A DNA stretch of 64,000 nucleotides. It comes from Candidatus Proximibacter danicus. GTDB taxonomy: Bacteria > Pseudomonadota > Gammaproteobacteria > Burkholderiales > Rhodocyclaceae. Shown here one piece after another: positions 8,688 through 17,937 of this stretch. The notes under the pieces are model-generated. The model did not search any database. It was not told the origin of the DNA and saw only the letters and a program-made list of their open reading frames with translations. The stretch's first letter is position 1. Every line of letters starts with the position of its first letter. The position numbers and the translations under genes are program-made. The stretch lies in contig JADJUC010000028.1 of NCBI GenBank assembly GCA_016710885.1, forward strand, positions 103,958 through 167,957. Reading direction: 5' to 3'.

Positions 8688-11600
8688 ATGCTGGACGCCG
8701 CCCCCCCTTCTGCCGAGAATTTTCGCGGTACCGCGCTTGGAATTTCCGGCCGTATCGCCCGCCTGTTCCTCGCCTCGCGCATGACGCCGCTGCTCGCCAT
8801 CGTCGCATTCCTGCTGGGGATGTTTGCGGTCCTCGTGACACCCCGCGAGGAGGAGCCGCAGATCGACGTGACCATGGCCGACGTCTTCATCCCCTTCCCG
8901 GGGGCGTCGGTCAAGGATGTCGAATCGCTGGTCGCGACGCCGGCCGAGCAGGTACTTTCGCGCATCGCCGGGATGGATCATGTCTATTCCGTATCGCGTC
9001 CGGGCATGGCCATTGTTACCGTGCAGTACGAGGTTGGCATCAAATTTCAGGAAGCGGTGCTGCGCCTCTACGACACCATTCACTCGCACCGCGACTGGGT
9101 CTCGCCAAACCTTGGTGTCGGCGAACCGATCATCAAGCCCAGGGGCATCGACGACGTACCCATCGTCGCACTGACCTTCTCGACTGCTGATCCGCAACGC
9201 AGCGCACATGAACTGCAGCAGGTCGCGCGCGCCACCGAGATTGAACTGAAGCGCATACCCGGCACGCGCGACGTGTCGACCATCGGCGGCCCTGATCGCG
9301 CCGTGCGCGTGTTGATCGACGCTGAACGCATGGCGGCCTTCGGCGTTACGCCGCAGGAACTGATGGGCGCGCTGCAGGCCGGCAACACCCGCCAGCCGGC
9401 CGGGTCGCTGGTCGCTGGCAATGGTGAGGTGCTGGTCGAAACCGGTACCTGGCTGGAAAACGCCGCCGATGTTCGTCGCCTGATTGTCGCCGTGCGCGGC
9501 AGCGGTGCCGGGCGCAAGCCGGTCTTCGTTGGCGACGTGGCGCGCGTCGAGGAAGGGCCGGAGACGCCGACGCGCTATGTCTGGCACGGCACCAGGGAGG
9601 GTCAGTCACCGGCAGTGACGCTGCAGCTTTCAAAAAAGCCGGGCGTGAACGCCGCCGATGTTGCCGATGCCGCCATGCGCCGCGTCAACACGCTCAAAGG
9701 AACGGTGATTCCGGCCGGCGTCGAGATTACCGTCACGCGCAACTATGGCCAGACCGCGACCGAGAAGGCGCAGAAGCTGATCGGCAAGCTCGTCTTCGCC
9801 ACAGCATTTGTCGTGCTGCTGGTGTTCTTCGCCCTTGGCAAGCGGGAAGCGGTAATCGTCGGCGCCGCTGTCACGCTGACGCTCGCCGCGACCCTGTTCG
9901 CCTCCTGGGCGTGGGGATTCACGCTCAACCGCGTGTCGCTTTTCGCGCTGATCTTTTCGATCGGCATCCTTGTTGATGACGCCATCGTCGTCGTCGAAAA
10001 CATTCACCGCTGGCAGGCCTTGCATCCCGGGAAAACGCTGCCGGAAATCATTCCGCACGCCGTCGATGAAGTCGGCGGGCCGACCATCCTCGCTACCTTC
10101 ACGGTGATCGCCGCGCTCTTGCCGATGGCCTTCGTGACCGGACTGATGGGGCCGTACATGAGTCCGATTCCGATCAACTCGTCGATGGGCATGGCCATCT
10201 CGCTGGTGGTTGCCTTCGTCGTCACGCCGTGGCTTGCCGCGAAGCTGATGAAGGTCGCTGATCACCACAGCGAGCCGTCGAAGCTCGATGCGAAAATCGC
10301 CGGCTTCTTCGGCAGCCTGCTGCCGCGCTTCCTTGACGAGCGCACCGGTGCCGCAGCGCGACGCAAGCTCTACATCGCCGTCGTCGTCGCCATCCTCGCC
10401 TCGGTGTCGCTCGCCGTGGTCAAGCTGGTGGTGCTTAAGATGCTGCCCTTCGACAACAAGAGCGAGTTCCAGATCATCCTCGACATGCCGGTCGGCACGC
10501 CGGTCGAGCAGACGGCGCGCGTCCTCACCGAGATCGGCGCTGAGATCGGCAAGGTGACGGAAGTTGCCGACTATCAGGTTTATGCCGGTACGGCAGCACC
10601 GATCAACTTCAATGGCCTGGTGCGACAGTATTACCTGCGCGCCTCGCCGGAACTGGGCGACATCCAGGTCAATCTCGTCGACAAGCAACACCGCTCGCGG
10701 CAGAGCCACGAGATCGCCGTGTCCGTGCGCGACGCAGTCGAAGCGATCGGCAAGAAGCACGGTGGCAATGCCAAGGTCGTCGAGGTACCGCCTGGGCCGC
10801 CGGTGCTGGCGCCGATCGTCGCTGAAATCTATGGGCCGGACGAGGCCGGGCGGATCGCCGTCGCGAAGCAAGTGCGCGATGTCTTCGAGAAAACGAAGGA
10901 CCTCGTCGCTATCGACGACAGTGTCTCGGAAGATGCGCCGCGCACGGTGCTTGCGGTGCTGCAGGGCAAAGCGGCGCTGCTGGGGTCTCGCAGCCGGATA
11001 TCGTCGAGGCCGTACGTATCGGTCTTGCTGGCGCCGACGCGACGCCGGTGCGCAACTCGGGCGCCAAGCACGAGCTGCCGGTGCACGTTTCGCTGCCGGC
11101 CGAGCGCAAGGGCAGCGTCGATGCCTTGCTCGCACTGCGCGTGCGTGCAAGCGATGGCCAGCAGGTGCCGGTTTCCGAACTGGTCGAAGTGCGCAAGTTG
11201 CAGCGCGAGAAAATTCTTTATCACAAGGATCTGTTGCCGGTTGTCTATGTCGTCGGCGACATGGGTGGCGCGCTTGACTCACCGCTTTACGGCATGTTTG
11301 ACGCGCGCGACGAGCTGGCCGGCAAGACGCTGCCGCAGGGTGGGGTACTGACCGACTGGTTCATCAACCCGCCGGGCGATCCACTTTCCGGCTACCAGCT
11401 GAAATGGGACGGCGAATGGAAGGTGACCTACGAAACCTTCCGTGACATGGGCGCCGCCTACGCCGTCGGCCTGATCCTGATCTACCTGCTGGTTGTCGCG
11501 CATTTCGGCAGCTATCTGGTGCCACTCGTCATCATGGCGCCGATTCCGCTCACGCTCATCGGCGTCATGCCCGGTCACGCGCTGCTCGGTTCGCAATTCA

Positions 11601-11941
11601 CAGCGACCTCGATGATCGGCATGATCGCGCTCGCCGGCATCATCGTTCGCAACTCGATCCTGCTCGTCGACTTTGTGCGCGGCGAAGTGGCCGCCGGCCA
11701 CGATTTTCGCGCGGCCATCGTGCAGTCAGCCGCGGTACGTGCCAAGCCGATCGCGCTGACCGGCCTCGCAGCCATGCTCGGCGCGCTGTTCATCCTTGAT
11801 GACCCGATCTTCAACGGGTTGGCGATCAGCCTGATCTTCGGCATCTTCGTCTCCACCCTGCTCACGCTGGTGGTGATCCCGGTCCTCTATTTCGCGGCGT
11901 TTGAAGGCCGCGTGCTCAAACTTTCGGCGTCCGCCGCTTGA
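8688..11941 (+). CDS. RND-family efflux permease, apparent frameshift
   Basis: Inner-membrane proton-driven RND pump, about 1,084 residues if the frame is restored. The first part (8688 to about 10985) carries TM1, the first porter loops and TM2-6, including the central motif GILVDDAIVVVENIHRW, whose paired aspartates belong to the proton relay. At the G-run 10982-10985 the frame changes: CTG CTG GGG TCT gives an unrelated tail, whereas one more G would read LLGVSQPDIVEAVRIGLAGA, which is normal RND sequence. The second part continues to 11941 and carries TM7-12 (MIGMIALAGIIVRNSILLVD). The pair with the adaptor upstream is typical. A one-base deletion in a homopolymer is the only damage, so this may be a sequence error rather than a dead gene. 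Confidence 0.87.
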
Positions 11942-12026
11942 TTGTCCTGATTGCCGGGCTATTGAACAAATAACGGCGCAAGGTCTCGCCGAACAGGCGT
12001 ATCGACCTACCGCGATGCTTGAACAT
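11916..12026 (-). CDS. Possible small basic protein of 36 residues
   Basis: A short frame starting MFKHRGRSIRLFGETLRR, with AAGGAAG seven bases before the ATG. Its leader and first codons (CAAGGAAGC, then AACC and ATGTTCAAGC) nearly repeat those of the lipoprotein gene at 7442. It overlaps the last 26 bases of the RND gene on the other strand. The shared stretch on the plus strand also contains a good sigma-70 promoter for the rhodanese gene, so the frame may be accidental. Confidence 0.2.
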   Translation of the reverse strand: MFKHRGRSIRLFGETLRRYLFNSPAIRTIKRRTPKV

Positions 12027-12046
12027 GGTTCGCTTCCTTGTAGAAT
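12019..12046 (+). promoter_or_regulatory. Sigma-70 promoter candidate for the rhodanese gene
   Basis: TTGAAC and TAGAAT are separated by 16 bases and end 27 bases before the rhodanese ATG. Both hexamers are close to consensus. Promoter use is inferred. Confidence 0.45.
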
Positions 12047-12073
12047 CAGGCCAACCATCACGAGCGTAGCCAA

Positions 12074-12466
12074 ATGAGACATCTCACTCCCGTCGAGAGC
12101 AGCCAGCTGCTGCAGCAGAATCCGCAGGCGGTCTTCATCGACTGTCGCAGCACCATCGAATACTACTTTGTCGGCCATCCTGTGGGTGCCATCCACGTCG
12201 CCTGGAACGATGGCGAAGACTGGGAAGTGAATCCGAATTTCGTTGCCGAGGTTTCGCGCCTTGCCGACAGTGATCACGCACGACCCATCGTGATCATCTG
12301 CCGCAGCGGCCGTCGTTCGATCGAGGCAGCCGAAGCGCTGGAGGCTGCTGGCTTCAAGGAGGTGATCAACGTGCTCACTGGTTTCGAAGGCGACCGCGAC
12401 GAGAACATGCACCGCAATACCCTGAATGGCTGGCGCGTCGACGGCCTGCCCTGGGAGCAGAGTTGA
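12074..12466 (+). CDS. Single-domain rhodanese-like protein
   Basis: A 130-residue sulfurtransferase-type protein with one rhodanese domain. The active-site loop reads CRSGRRS, with the catalytic cysteine carrying persulfide in the family; the start (FIDCRSTIEYYFVGHPVGA) and the GF-x-V-x-N-V-x-G strand are also typical. It has no signal peptide and is probably cytosolic. Its stop codon overlaps the TTG start of the MFS gene by four bases, so the two are translationally coupled. The link with a transporter suggests handling of a sulfur compound or simply co-expression; the sequence does not decide. Confidence 0.85.
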   Translation: MRHLTPVESSQLLQQNPQAVFIDCRSTIEYYFVGHPVGAIHVAWNDGEDWEVNPNFVAEVSRLADSDHARPIVIICRSGRRSIEAAEALEAAGFKEVINVLTGFEGDRDENMHRNTLNGWRVDGLPWEQS

Positions 12467-13752
12467 GCGCGCAGGGGCGGGCCTATCCGCCGGCGGCACT
12501 GGCCTGGAGCATCTGGGGGCTGGGCGCCCTGCTTTACCTGATCGGCTTCTACCAGCGTGTCGCGCCGGCGGTCATCACCGATCGGCTGATGGCCGATTTT
12601 TCTCTCGGCGCGGCAGCCCTCGGCAACCTCTCGGCTTTCTACTTCTATTCCTACGTGGCGATGCAGATTCCCACCGGCATCATCGCCGACCGCTGGGGTC
12701 CGCGCCGCCTGCTGACCCTCGGTGCCGGTATTGCGGCGCTTGGCACGGCACTGTTTGCCTTCGCGCCAACCATCTTCTGGGCCAACGCCGGGCGTCTGCT
12801 GATCGGTGCGTCGGTCGCCGTGGCTTTCGTCTCGATGCTGAAACTGGCGACGCGCTGGTTCAGGCCGGAGCAATTTGCGCTGGCTTCCGGCATAGCGCTC
12901 TTCTGCGGCGTCTGCGGCGGCGTCGTTGCCGGCGTGCCCTTGCGGCTGCTCGTCGAATCCTTCGGCTGGCGGCCGGTGATGATGGTCACTGCCATGGTTA
13001 CTGCCGCCCTGTGCATCGCCATCTGGCTGTTCGTGCGCGACGATCCGAGTGAGCGCGGCTACATCAGCCATGCGCCAGCGCCGGCGGCACACGCCGCACA
13101 CCACGCGTCGGTCTGGCATGGGCTGGTGCAGGTGCTTTCCTATCGCAATACCTGGATTCTCGTTCTTGTACCGATCGGCATTGCCGGCTCGGTGCTGACC
13201 TTCGCCGGTCTGTGGGGTGTGCCCTACCTGAAGCAGGTGCACGGCCTTGATACCAAGACGGCGGCGGCAATCACCTCGTCGTTGCTCATCGCCTGGGCGC
13301 TTGGCGGGCCGATCCTCGGCGCGCTCTCCGAGCGCATGGGAAAAAGGAAGCCGCTTTACGTGATCACGACCGTGGTTGCGATGATCGGCTGGGGCATCAT
13401 CATTTTCGTGCCGCTACCAATCTGGGCCCTGACGGGCGTACTCATCGTGTCGGGTTTTGCCTGCGGCAACCTGATCATCGGGTTTGCTTTCGCCAAGGAA
13501 TCGGTGCCGGCGCGGCTGATGGGTACGGCCTCGGGTGTCTGCAACATGGGCCCGCTGATGGGCGGCATGTTCCTGCAGCCGGGGGTGGGCTGGCTTCTCG
13601 ACCGCAACTGGCTGGGCAGCACGGTTGATGGCGCGCGGGTTTACGACGCCGCAGCCTATCAGGCCGGCTTTACGCTGATCTTTGCCTGCATCGCACTGTC
13701 GCTGGTGCTTATTCTGTTTGTCCGGGAAACCCACTGCCGGCAGGTGGCCTGA
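12463..13752 (+). CDS. MFS transporter
   Basis: A 429-residue major facilitator with about 12 membrane helices. The MFS loop motif between TM2 and TM3 is visible as GIIADRWGPRRLL, and its second-half counterpart as GALSERMGKRKPL. A histidine/alanine-rich loop (about residues 200-216) separates the halves. The start is a TTG overlapping the rhodanese stop, which fits the family N-terminus and coupled translation. The substrate cannot be assigned. It converges with and overlaps the next gene by 44 bases at the 3' end. Confidence 0.85.
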   Translation: MSAQGRAYPPAALAWSIWGLGALLYLIGFYQRVAPAVITDRLMADFSLGAAALGNLSAFYFYSYVAMQIPTGIIADRWGPRRLLTLGAGIAALGTALFAFAPTIFWANAGRLLIGASVAVAFVSMLKLATRWFRPEQFALASGIALFCGVCGGVVAGVPLRLLVESFGWRPVMMVTAMVTAALCIAIWLFVRDDPSERGYISHAPAPAAHAAHHASVWHGLVQVLSYRNTWILVLVPIGIAGSVLTFAGLWGVPYLKQVHGLDTKTAAAITSSLLIAWALGGPILGALSERMGKRKPLYVITTVVAMIGWGIIIFVPLPIWALTGVLIVSGFACGNLIIGFAFAKESVPARLMGTASGVCNMGPLMGGMFLQPGVGWLLDRNWLGSTVDGARVYDAAAYQAGFTLIFACIALSLVLILFVRETHCRQVA

Positions 13753-14896
13753 ACCGTCGATAAGCCAGCGTGGCCAAGCCGCCGGCAAACGCAAAACCGA
13801 TCATTCCCCAGGCCAGCGTCTGCGTGCTGCCCCACAACAGCGGCACGATGAGGCCGGCGGTAATGCCGTTGAAGCCGGACTGCAGAAAGGTCTGGCAGGA
13901 AGCCGCCAGCCCGCGTTCGTTGTGGAAAGGGTCGAGGCCAAGCAGCGTCAGTGCCGACATCGCCAGCGCCATGCCGGTGGTGTAAACGAACAATGGCAGA
14001 ACGCTCCACGGCAGGCCCGGAGGCATGAGCTGGCTGATCGCCAGGTTCAGCAGCGCCGCACAGGCCATCACAACATAGCCGCGACCGATGCATTGCAGTG
14101 GCGTCAGCTTGCCGGCAAGTCGGCCGGAGAACCAGCTTCCCAGCATCAGCCCGCCCATGGCCGGGCCGAACAACCAGAGAAATTCGCGCTCGGAGACACC
14201 GAGGTGGGTCATCAGGAACATCGGTGCCGATAGCACATAGATGAAGAAACCGCAGAAGTTGAAGGCCTGCGCCGCCGATACCGCCAGAAAGCTGGGGGTG
14301 GACAGCACCTTCCAGTAGGTGCGGGCGAGGTAGGCCGGGTGCAGCGACTGCCGCTTCTCCGGCGGCAGCGTTTCCGGCAGCCAGCGCCAGCAGATGCAGG
14401 CCAGGGTGGCGGTGAGCAGGGTCAGGAAAACGAAGACCGAGCGCCAGCCGAACCAGGATTGCAGCCAGCCACCAATCACCGGGGCAATGGCCGGTGCCAG
14501 GGCGAAGGTGATGGCTACGTGCGACATCAGCTTCTGGGCGGCGGCGCCGTCGTAGAGGTCGCGCACGATGGCGCGGCTGATGACGATGCCGGCACCGGCG
14601 CTGATCCCCTGCACGGCCCGCAGCAGCCATAGATACTCGATACGGGTGGCGAAAATGCAGCCGGCCGAAGCGATGCCGAACAGGGCCAGCGCCCAGAGGA
14701 TGACGCGGCGGCGACCAAGGGCGTCGGAGATGGCGCCGTGCCACAGGGCCATGACGGCAAAGGGGATCAGGTAGGCGGAGAGCGTCTGCTGCACCTGCAG
14801 CGGCGTCGCGTTCAGGTTCTCCGCCATCTCGGGAAACGACGGCAGGTAGGTGTCGATCGAGAACGGCCCCAGCGCCGACAAGGCCGCCAGCAGCAC
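13709..14896 (-). CDS. Bcr/CflA-type drug-resistance MFS transporter
   Basis: A 395-residue inner-membrane drug:proton antiporter of the Bcr/CflA group, shown by the N-terminal signature ALGPFSIDTYLPSFPEM and the loop GAISDALGRRRVIL. Twelve helices are predicted. The GTG at 14896 is the first usable start in frame, but family members normally begin about 10-15 residues earlier; the frame is open upstream (TPLSDRSIA), then hits a stop beside two C-runs (C7 and C6, around 14922-14937). A TTG at 14942 would give a full N-terminus if one of those runs were misread. The N-terminus is therefore uncertain, the family not. Confidence 0.83.
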   Translation of the reverse strand: MLLAALSALGPFSIDTYLPSFPEMAENLNATPLQVQQTLSAYLIPFAVMALWHGAISDALGRRRVILWALALFGIASAGCIFATRIEYLWLLRAVQGISAGAGIVISRAIVRDLYDGAAAQKLMSHVAITFALAPAIAPVIGGWLQSWFGWRSVFVFLTLLTATLACICWRWLPETLPPEKRQSLHPAYLARTYWKVLSTPSFLAVSAAQAFNFCGFFIYVLSAPMFLMTHLGVSEREFLWLFGPAMGGLMLGSWFSGRLAGKLTPLQCIGRGYVVMACAALLNLAISQLMPPGLPWSVLPLFVYTTGMALAMSALTLLGLDPFHNERGLAASCQTFLQSGFNGITAGLIVPLLWGSTQTLAWGMIGFAFAGGLATLAYRRFRPPAGSGFPGQTE

Positions 14897-14948
14897 GGCG
14901 ATGCTGCGGTCGGAGAGGGGGGTCTGGGGGGGCTTGTTTCAAAAGCGA

Positions 14949-15038
14949 TTAACCACGGCGGGCACAGCGGAAAGACGAAACGGATTTTCGCCGCCCAAAA
15001 GCCAGTGCGTGTGCTGTCTCGTGCCCTTCCGTGGTTAA
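14949..15038. repeat. Imperfect palindromic repeat, TTAACCACGG type
   Basis: TTAACCACGG at 14949-14958 is mirrored by CCGTGGTTAA at 15029-15038, and the pairing continues imperfectly inward (GGGCAC with GTGCCC). It occupies the gap between the Bcr/CflA gene and the comM stop. Its ends resemble those of the palindrome at 30793-30866 (TTAACCAC), so both may belong to one broad family of intergenic palindromes. Confidence 0.6.
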
Positions 15039-15043
15039 ATTTT

Positions 15044-16534
15044 TCAATTGGCCTGCCGGCGCAACTGCACGGCCTCGGCGATGTGCGCCGCGCCGATCTG
15101 TTCAACACCGGCGAGGTCGGCAATGGTGCGTGCCACTTTCTGTACGCGATGGAAGGCGCGGGCGGAAAGGCCGAGGCGGTTGGCGGCCTGCTTCAGCAGC
15201 GCGGCGCCGGCGGCATCCGGCTGGCAGTGGTGGTCGATTTCCTTGGTTCCCAGCCGGGCGTTCGGTTTGCCCTGCCGTGTCAGTTGCCGTGTCATTGCCG
15301 CGCTGACGCGAGCGCGCACGCTGGCCGATGATTCGCCGTCGGCGGCCTGCTGCAGCGCGGCCGCCGGCACGGCCGGGACGTCCACATTGAGGTCGATGCG
15401 ATCAAGCAGCGGCCCCGAGAGTTTTCCGCGATAACGCGTCACCTGATCGGGGGTGCAACGGCAGCGGCCAGAAGAATCCCCATGCCAGCCACAAGGACAC
15501 GGATTCATTGCCGCCACCAGTTGAAAGCGGGCAGGAAATTCGGCGTGCCGGGCGGCGCGGGAGATGTGGATGTGGCCACTCTCCAGCGGCTCACGCAGCG
15601 ATTCCAGCACGCGGCGGTCGAATTCTGGCAACTCATCGAGAAAGAGCACGCCATTGTGTGCCAGTGAAATCTCGCCCGGGCGGGGGGTGCTGCCGCCGCC
15701 GACCAGCGCCGCCGCCGAGGCGGTGTGGTGCGGGTTGCGAAAAATCCGTTGGCCGAACTCAGCCGGGCGGAATTTTCCCGCCAGCGAGAGTACGGCGGCG
15801 GATTCCAGCGCGGCGGCGTCATCGAGCGGTGGCAGCAGGCCGGGCAGTCGGGCGGCCAGCATCGATTTGCCGCTGCCCGGCGGGCCGGACATCAAGAGTG
15901 AGTGCCCGCCGGCGGCAGCGATTTCCAGCGCACGCTTGACCTGCGCCTGGCCACGTACCTCGGACAGGTCGGGGTGTTGCGTCACGGATTCGGCCGGCTT
16001 GGCGGTTGCGCCTGGCAGCGTCTCGTCGCCCCGCAGATGGGCGCAGACGGCCAGCAGGCTGCTGGCGGCATAGATGTCCTGCGGACGAACGAGGGCCGCC
16101 TCCGCCGCACTTTCCGTCGGCAGCACGAAGTTGCGCTCGCCGGCTCCGGCGGCCAGCACCATCGCCAGGGCGCCGCGAACGGGGCGCAGCTCGCCCGAGA
16201 GCGAGAGTTCGCCGGCAAATTCGTAGTCGTCCAGGCGTGTTGCCGGCACTTGGCCGGAGGCCACGAGAATGCCGAGGGCGATGGGCAGGTCGAAGCGACC
16301 GGACTCTTTCGGCAGGTCGGCCGGGGCGAGGTTGATGGTGATGCGGCGGGCGGGAAATTCGAAGCCGGAGTTGATCAGCGCGGCGCGTACGCGGTCGCGC
16401 GCTTCCTTGACCTCGGTATCGGGCAGGCCGACCAGGGTGACTGAGGGCAAGCCCCCGGCGAGATGGACTTCAACGGCCACCGCCGGTGCGGCGAGGCCGT
16501 CCAGACCCCGGCTGCGGACGATGGCCAGTGGCAT
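15044..16534 (-). CDS. comM: YifB/ComM-family AAA ATPase (Mg-chelatase-like)
   Basis: A 496-residue cytosolic ATPase. In ComM family members this is a hexameric helicase that helps branch migration during integration of transformed DNA. An N-terminal Lon-protease-like fold (residues 1-165) precedes the AAA+ core with Walker A GPPGSGKS, Walker B GVLFLDELPEF and the cysteine cluster CPCGWHGDSSGRCRC. The C-terminal Mg-chelatase lid is complete. The length is normal. It is followed downstream by a palindromic repeat and lies six bases after ubiK, so the two are likely co-transcribed. Confidence 0.9.
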   Translation of the reverse strand: MPLAIVRSRGLDGLAAPAVAVEVHLAGGLPSVTLVGLPDTEVKEARDRVRAALINSGFEFPARRITINLAPADLPKESGRFDLPIALGILVASGQVPATRLDDYEFAGELSLSGELRPVRGALAMVLAAGAGERNFVLPTESAAEAALVRPQDIYAASSLLAVCAHLRGDETLPGATAKPAESVTQHPDLSEVRGQAQVKRALEIAAAGGHSLLMSGPPGSGKSMLAARLPGLLPPLDDAAALESAAVLSLAGKFRPAEFGQRIFRNPHHTASAAALVGGGSTPRPGEISLAHNGVLFLDELPEFDRRVLESLREPLESGHIHISRAARHAEFPARFQLVAAMNPCPCGWHGDSSGRCRCTPDQVTRYRGKLSGPLLDRIDLNVDVPAVPAAALQQAADGESSASVRARVSAAMTRQLTRQGKPNARLGTKEIDHHCQPDAAGAALLKQAANRLGLSARAFHRVQKVARTIADLAGVEQIGAAHIAEAVQLRRQAN

Positions 16535-16540
16535 GGAAGC

Positions 16541-16789
16541 TTACTTCGGCGCTGTCTTCTGGCTGGCTTCGAGGGCGGCAACGCGGGCTTCCAGCGCGGT
16601 CAGCTTTTCCCGCGTGCGGGCCAGCAGTTGCGACTGGATATCGAACTCTTCGCGGGTTACCAGATCCATTTTTTCGAAAACGCTGGCCAGCATGGCCTTG
16701 ACGTTTTTCTCGATGTCTCGCGCCGGGCTGGCGGCGATCAATGCCGAAAGACGGCTGTTGAGTTCGTCAAAAAGTTTTGGGTCGAGCAT
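16541..16789 (-). CDS. ubiK: UbiK/YqiC-family ubiquinone biosynthesis accessory factor
   Basis: An 82-residue protein starting MLDPKLFDELNSRLSALIAA. It matches the UbiK/BMFP pattern: an amphipathic N-terminal helix (to about 35), then a C-terminal coiled coil (LTALEARVAALEAS) that trimerises. In known members it assists the soluble Ubi complex. The frame is open further upstream, but the ATG at 16789 gives the family's usual length and has AGGA in front. It sits directly before comM, a common arrangement in this class. Confidence 0.85.
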   Translation of the reverse strand: MLDPKLFDELNSRLSALIAASPARDIEKNVKAMLASVFEKMDLVTREEFDIQSQLLARTREKLTALEARVAALEASQKTAPK

Positions 16790-16880
16790 CACGCATGTCC
16801 TGTCTGCCCTGGCTGGCAACGAGTATGGCAACGAATCCGGAGCGGGCGAGTTTAGCACAGGGGATCGTCCCTCTTTTGCC

Positions 16881-16897
16881 TGCACCGTGCTGGCGCG
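16881..16897. promoter_or_regulatory. Weaker NtrC-type site
   Basis: TGCACCGTGCTGGCGCG: the left half is consensus and the right half matches four of six bases. Its centre lies 31 bp (three helical turns) from that of the stronger site, on the same face of the DNA. Confidence 0.5.
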
Positions 16898-16911
16898 AAG
16901 GCTGACTGCCA

Positions 16912-16928
16912 TGCACCGGGGCGGTGCA
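16912..16928. promoter_or_regulatory. NtrC binding site (enhancer)
   Basis: TGCACCGGGGCGGTGCA is a perfect TGCACC-N5-GGTGCA dyad, the NtrC consensus. It lies about 95 bp upstream of the predicted sigma-54 start site, a normal enhancer distance for glnA- or amtB-type promoters. Confidence 0.85.
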
Positions 16929-16989
16929 GAAAAACGCTATCCAGATTTGTGCATAACGGCAACGCATTGATTTGTAATATAAAAAAATC

Positions 16990-17006
16990 TGGCACGGGTG
17001 ATGCTA
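16990..17006 (+). promoter_or_regulatory. Sigma-54 promoter of the porin-glnK-amtB operon
   Basis: TGGCACGGGTGATGCTA has the -24 GG (16991-16992) and -12 GC (17003-17004) exactly ten bases apart and matches TGGCACG-N4-TTGCT in all but one base. Transcription would start near 17016, about 43 bases before the porin ATG. Confidence 0.88.
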
Positions 17007-17058
17007 ATGCATTACTGCAAATTTTAATTTCACTAATTAACGGCATCAGGAGTCAACC

Positions 17059-17907
17059 ATGAAAAAACTGCTTATCGCTTCCCTGCTGGCTTCCGCAGTT
17101 GCGGCACCGGCTTATGCACAGACGGCTGCCCCGGCTGCAGAAGCTGCGCCCGCCAGCCCGCACACGCTGACCGCCAACGTCGGCCTGTTCTCCAGCTACC
17201 GCTTCCGCGGTATTGACCAGACCTACGGCAAGCCGGCCCTGCAAGGCGGTATCGATTACTCGCACGAGAGCGGCCTCTATGCCGGCAACTGGAACTCCAA
17301 CGTCAACTCGGGCGCCGGCTTCCCGGATGGCAACCTGGAAATGGATTTCTACGGCGGCTGGAAGAAGTCCTGGGGTGATTGGGGTCTAGACCTCGGCGGC
17401 ATCGTTTACTACTACCCGGGTTCCGAGGGTCGCGTCCTGGGTACCAAGGCCGATTCCGGTGCCGTGACCAACAAGGAGCTTTACGTCGGGGGGTCGTGGA
17501 AATTTGTCTCGCTGAAGTACTACCACTCGATGGATGACTATTTCTCGCTGCGCGGCAATGGCTCCAACAATGGCAAGAGCACGAAGGGCACGCATTACCT
17601 TGATCTGTCCGCCAACTACGATCTTGGCGAAGGTTGGGGCATTAACGGCCACGTTGGCCGGCTTTCAACGAAAAACATCTCGAATGGCAGTTACACCGAC
17701 TGGAAGCTTGGCGTAACCAAGGACTTCAGCGGCTGGGTGGTTGGCCTTTCCTACGTCGGCACCAATGCTGAAGGCAGCTGTTCGAAGGCCGAATTCTATT
17801 GCTTCACCAACAGCAATTCTGACGAAAACGGAACGCTTGACCTTGGCAGCAAGAGCAAGGACGCCGGTCGCAGCATCGCCATCCTGTCGGTAACCCGCAG
17901 CTTCTAA
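17059..17907 (+). CDS. TorF-family putative outer-membrane porin
   Basis: A 282-residue exported protein with a clear signal peptide (MKKLLIASLLASAVAAPAYA), an alanine/proline-rich linker and alternating amphipathic strands ending in an aromatic residue (SVTRSF), as in outer-membrane barrels. The opening of the mature part, ANVGLFSSYRFRGIDQT, is the hallmark of the conserved Gcw_chp/TorF-like family. The start follows AGGAG. It is the first gene of the glnK-amtB operon behind a sigma-54 promoter, so it probably lets a nitrogen source cross the outer membrane during nitrogen limitation; the substrate is inferred from context only. Confidence 0.85.
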   Translation: MKKLLIASLLASAVAAPAYAQTAAPAAEAAPASPHTLTANVGLFSSYRFRGIDQTYGKPALQGGIDYSHESGLYAGNWNSNVNSGAGFPDGNLEMDFYGGWKKSWGDWGLDLGGIVYYYPGSEGRVLGTKADSGAVTNKELYVGGSWKFVSLKYYHSMDDYFSLRGNGSNNGKSTKGTHYLDLSANYDLGEGWGINGHVGRLSTKNISNGSYTDWKLGVTKDFSGWVVGLSYVGTNAEGSCSKAEFYCFTNSNSDENGTLDLGSKSKDAGRSIAILSVTRSF

Positions 17908-17937
17908 CGCAAACCCCGATTCCAGCAGAGGACCATC

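Noticed and set aside
9630..11282. A 550-codon minus-strand frame
   Set aside because: Antisense to the RND permease; the product is Arg/His/Asp-rich with no domain, as expected of a codon-bias shadow.
13659..14942. A 427-codon frame with TTG start overlapping the Bcr/CflA gene
   Set aside because: It is in another phase and gives an Arg/Pro-rich sequence; only its start codon may matter, as a possible true start of the transporter if a C-run is misread.
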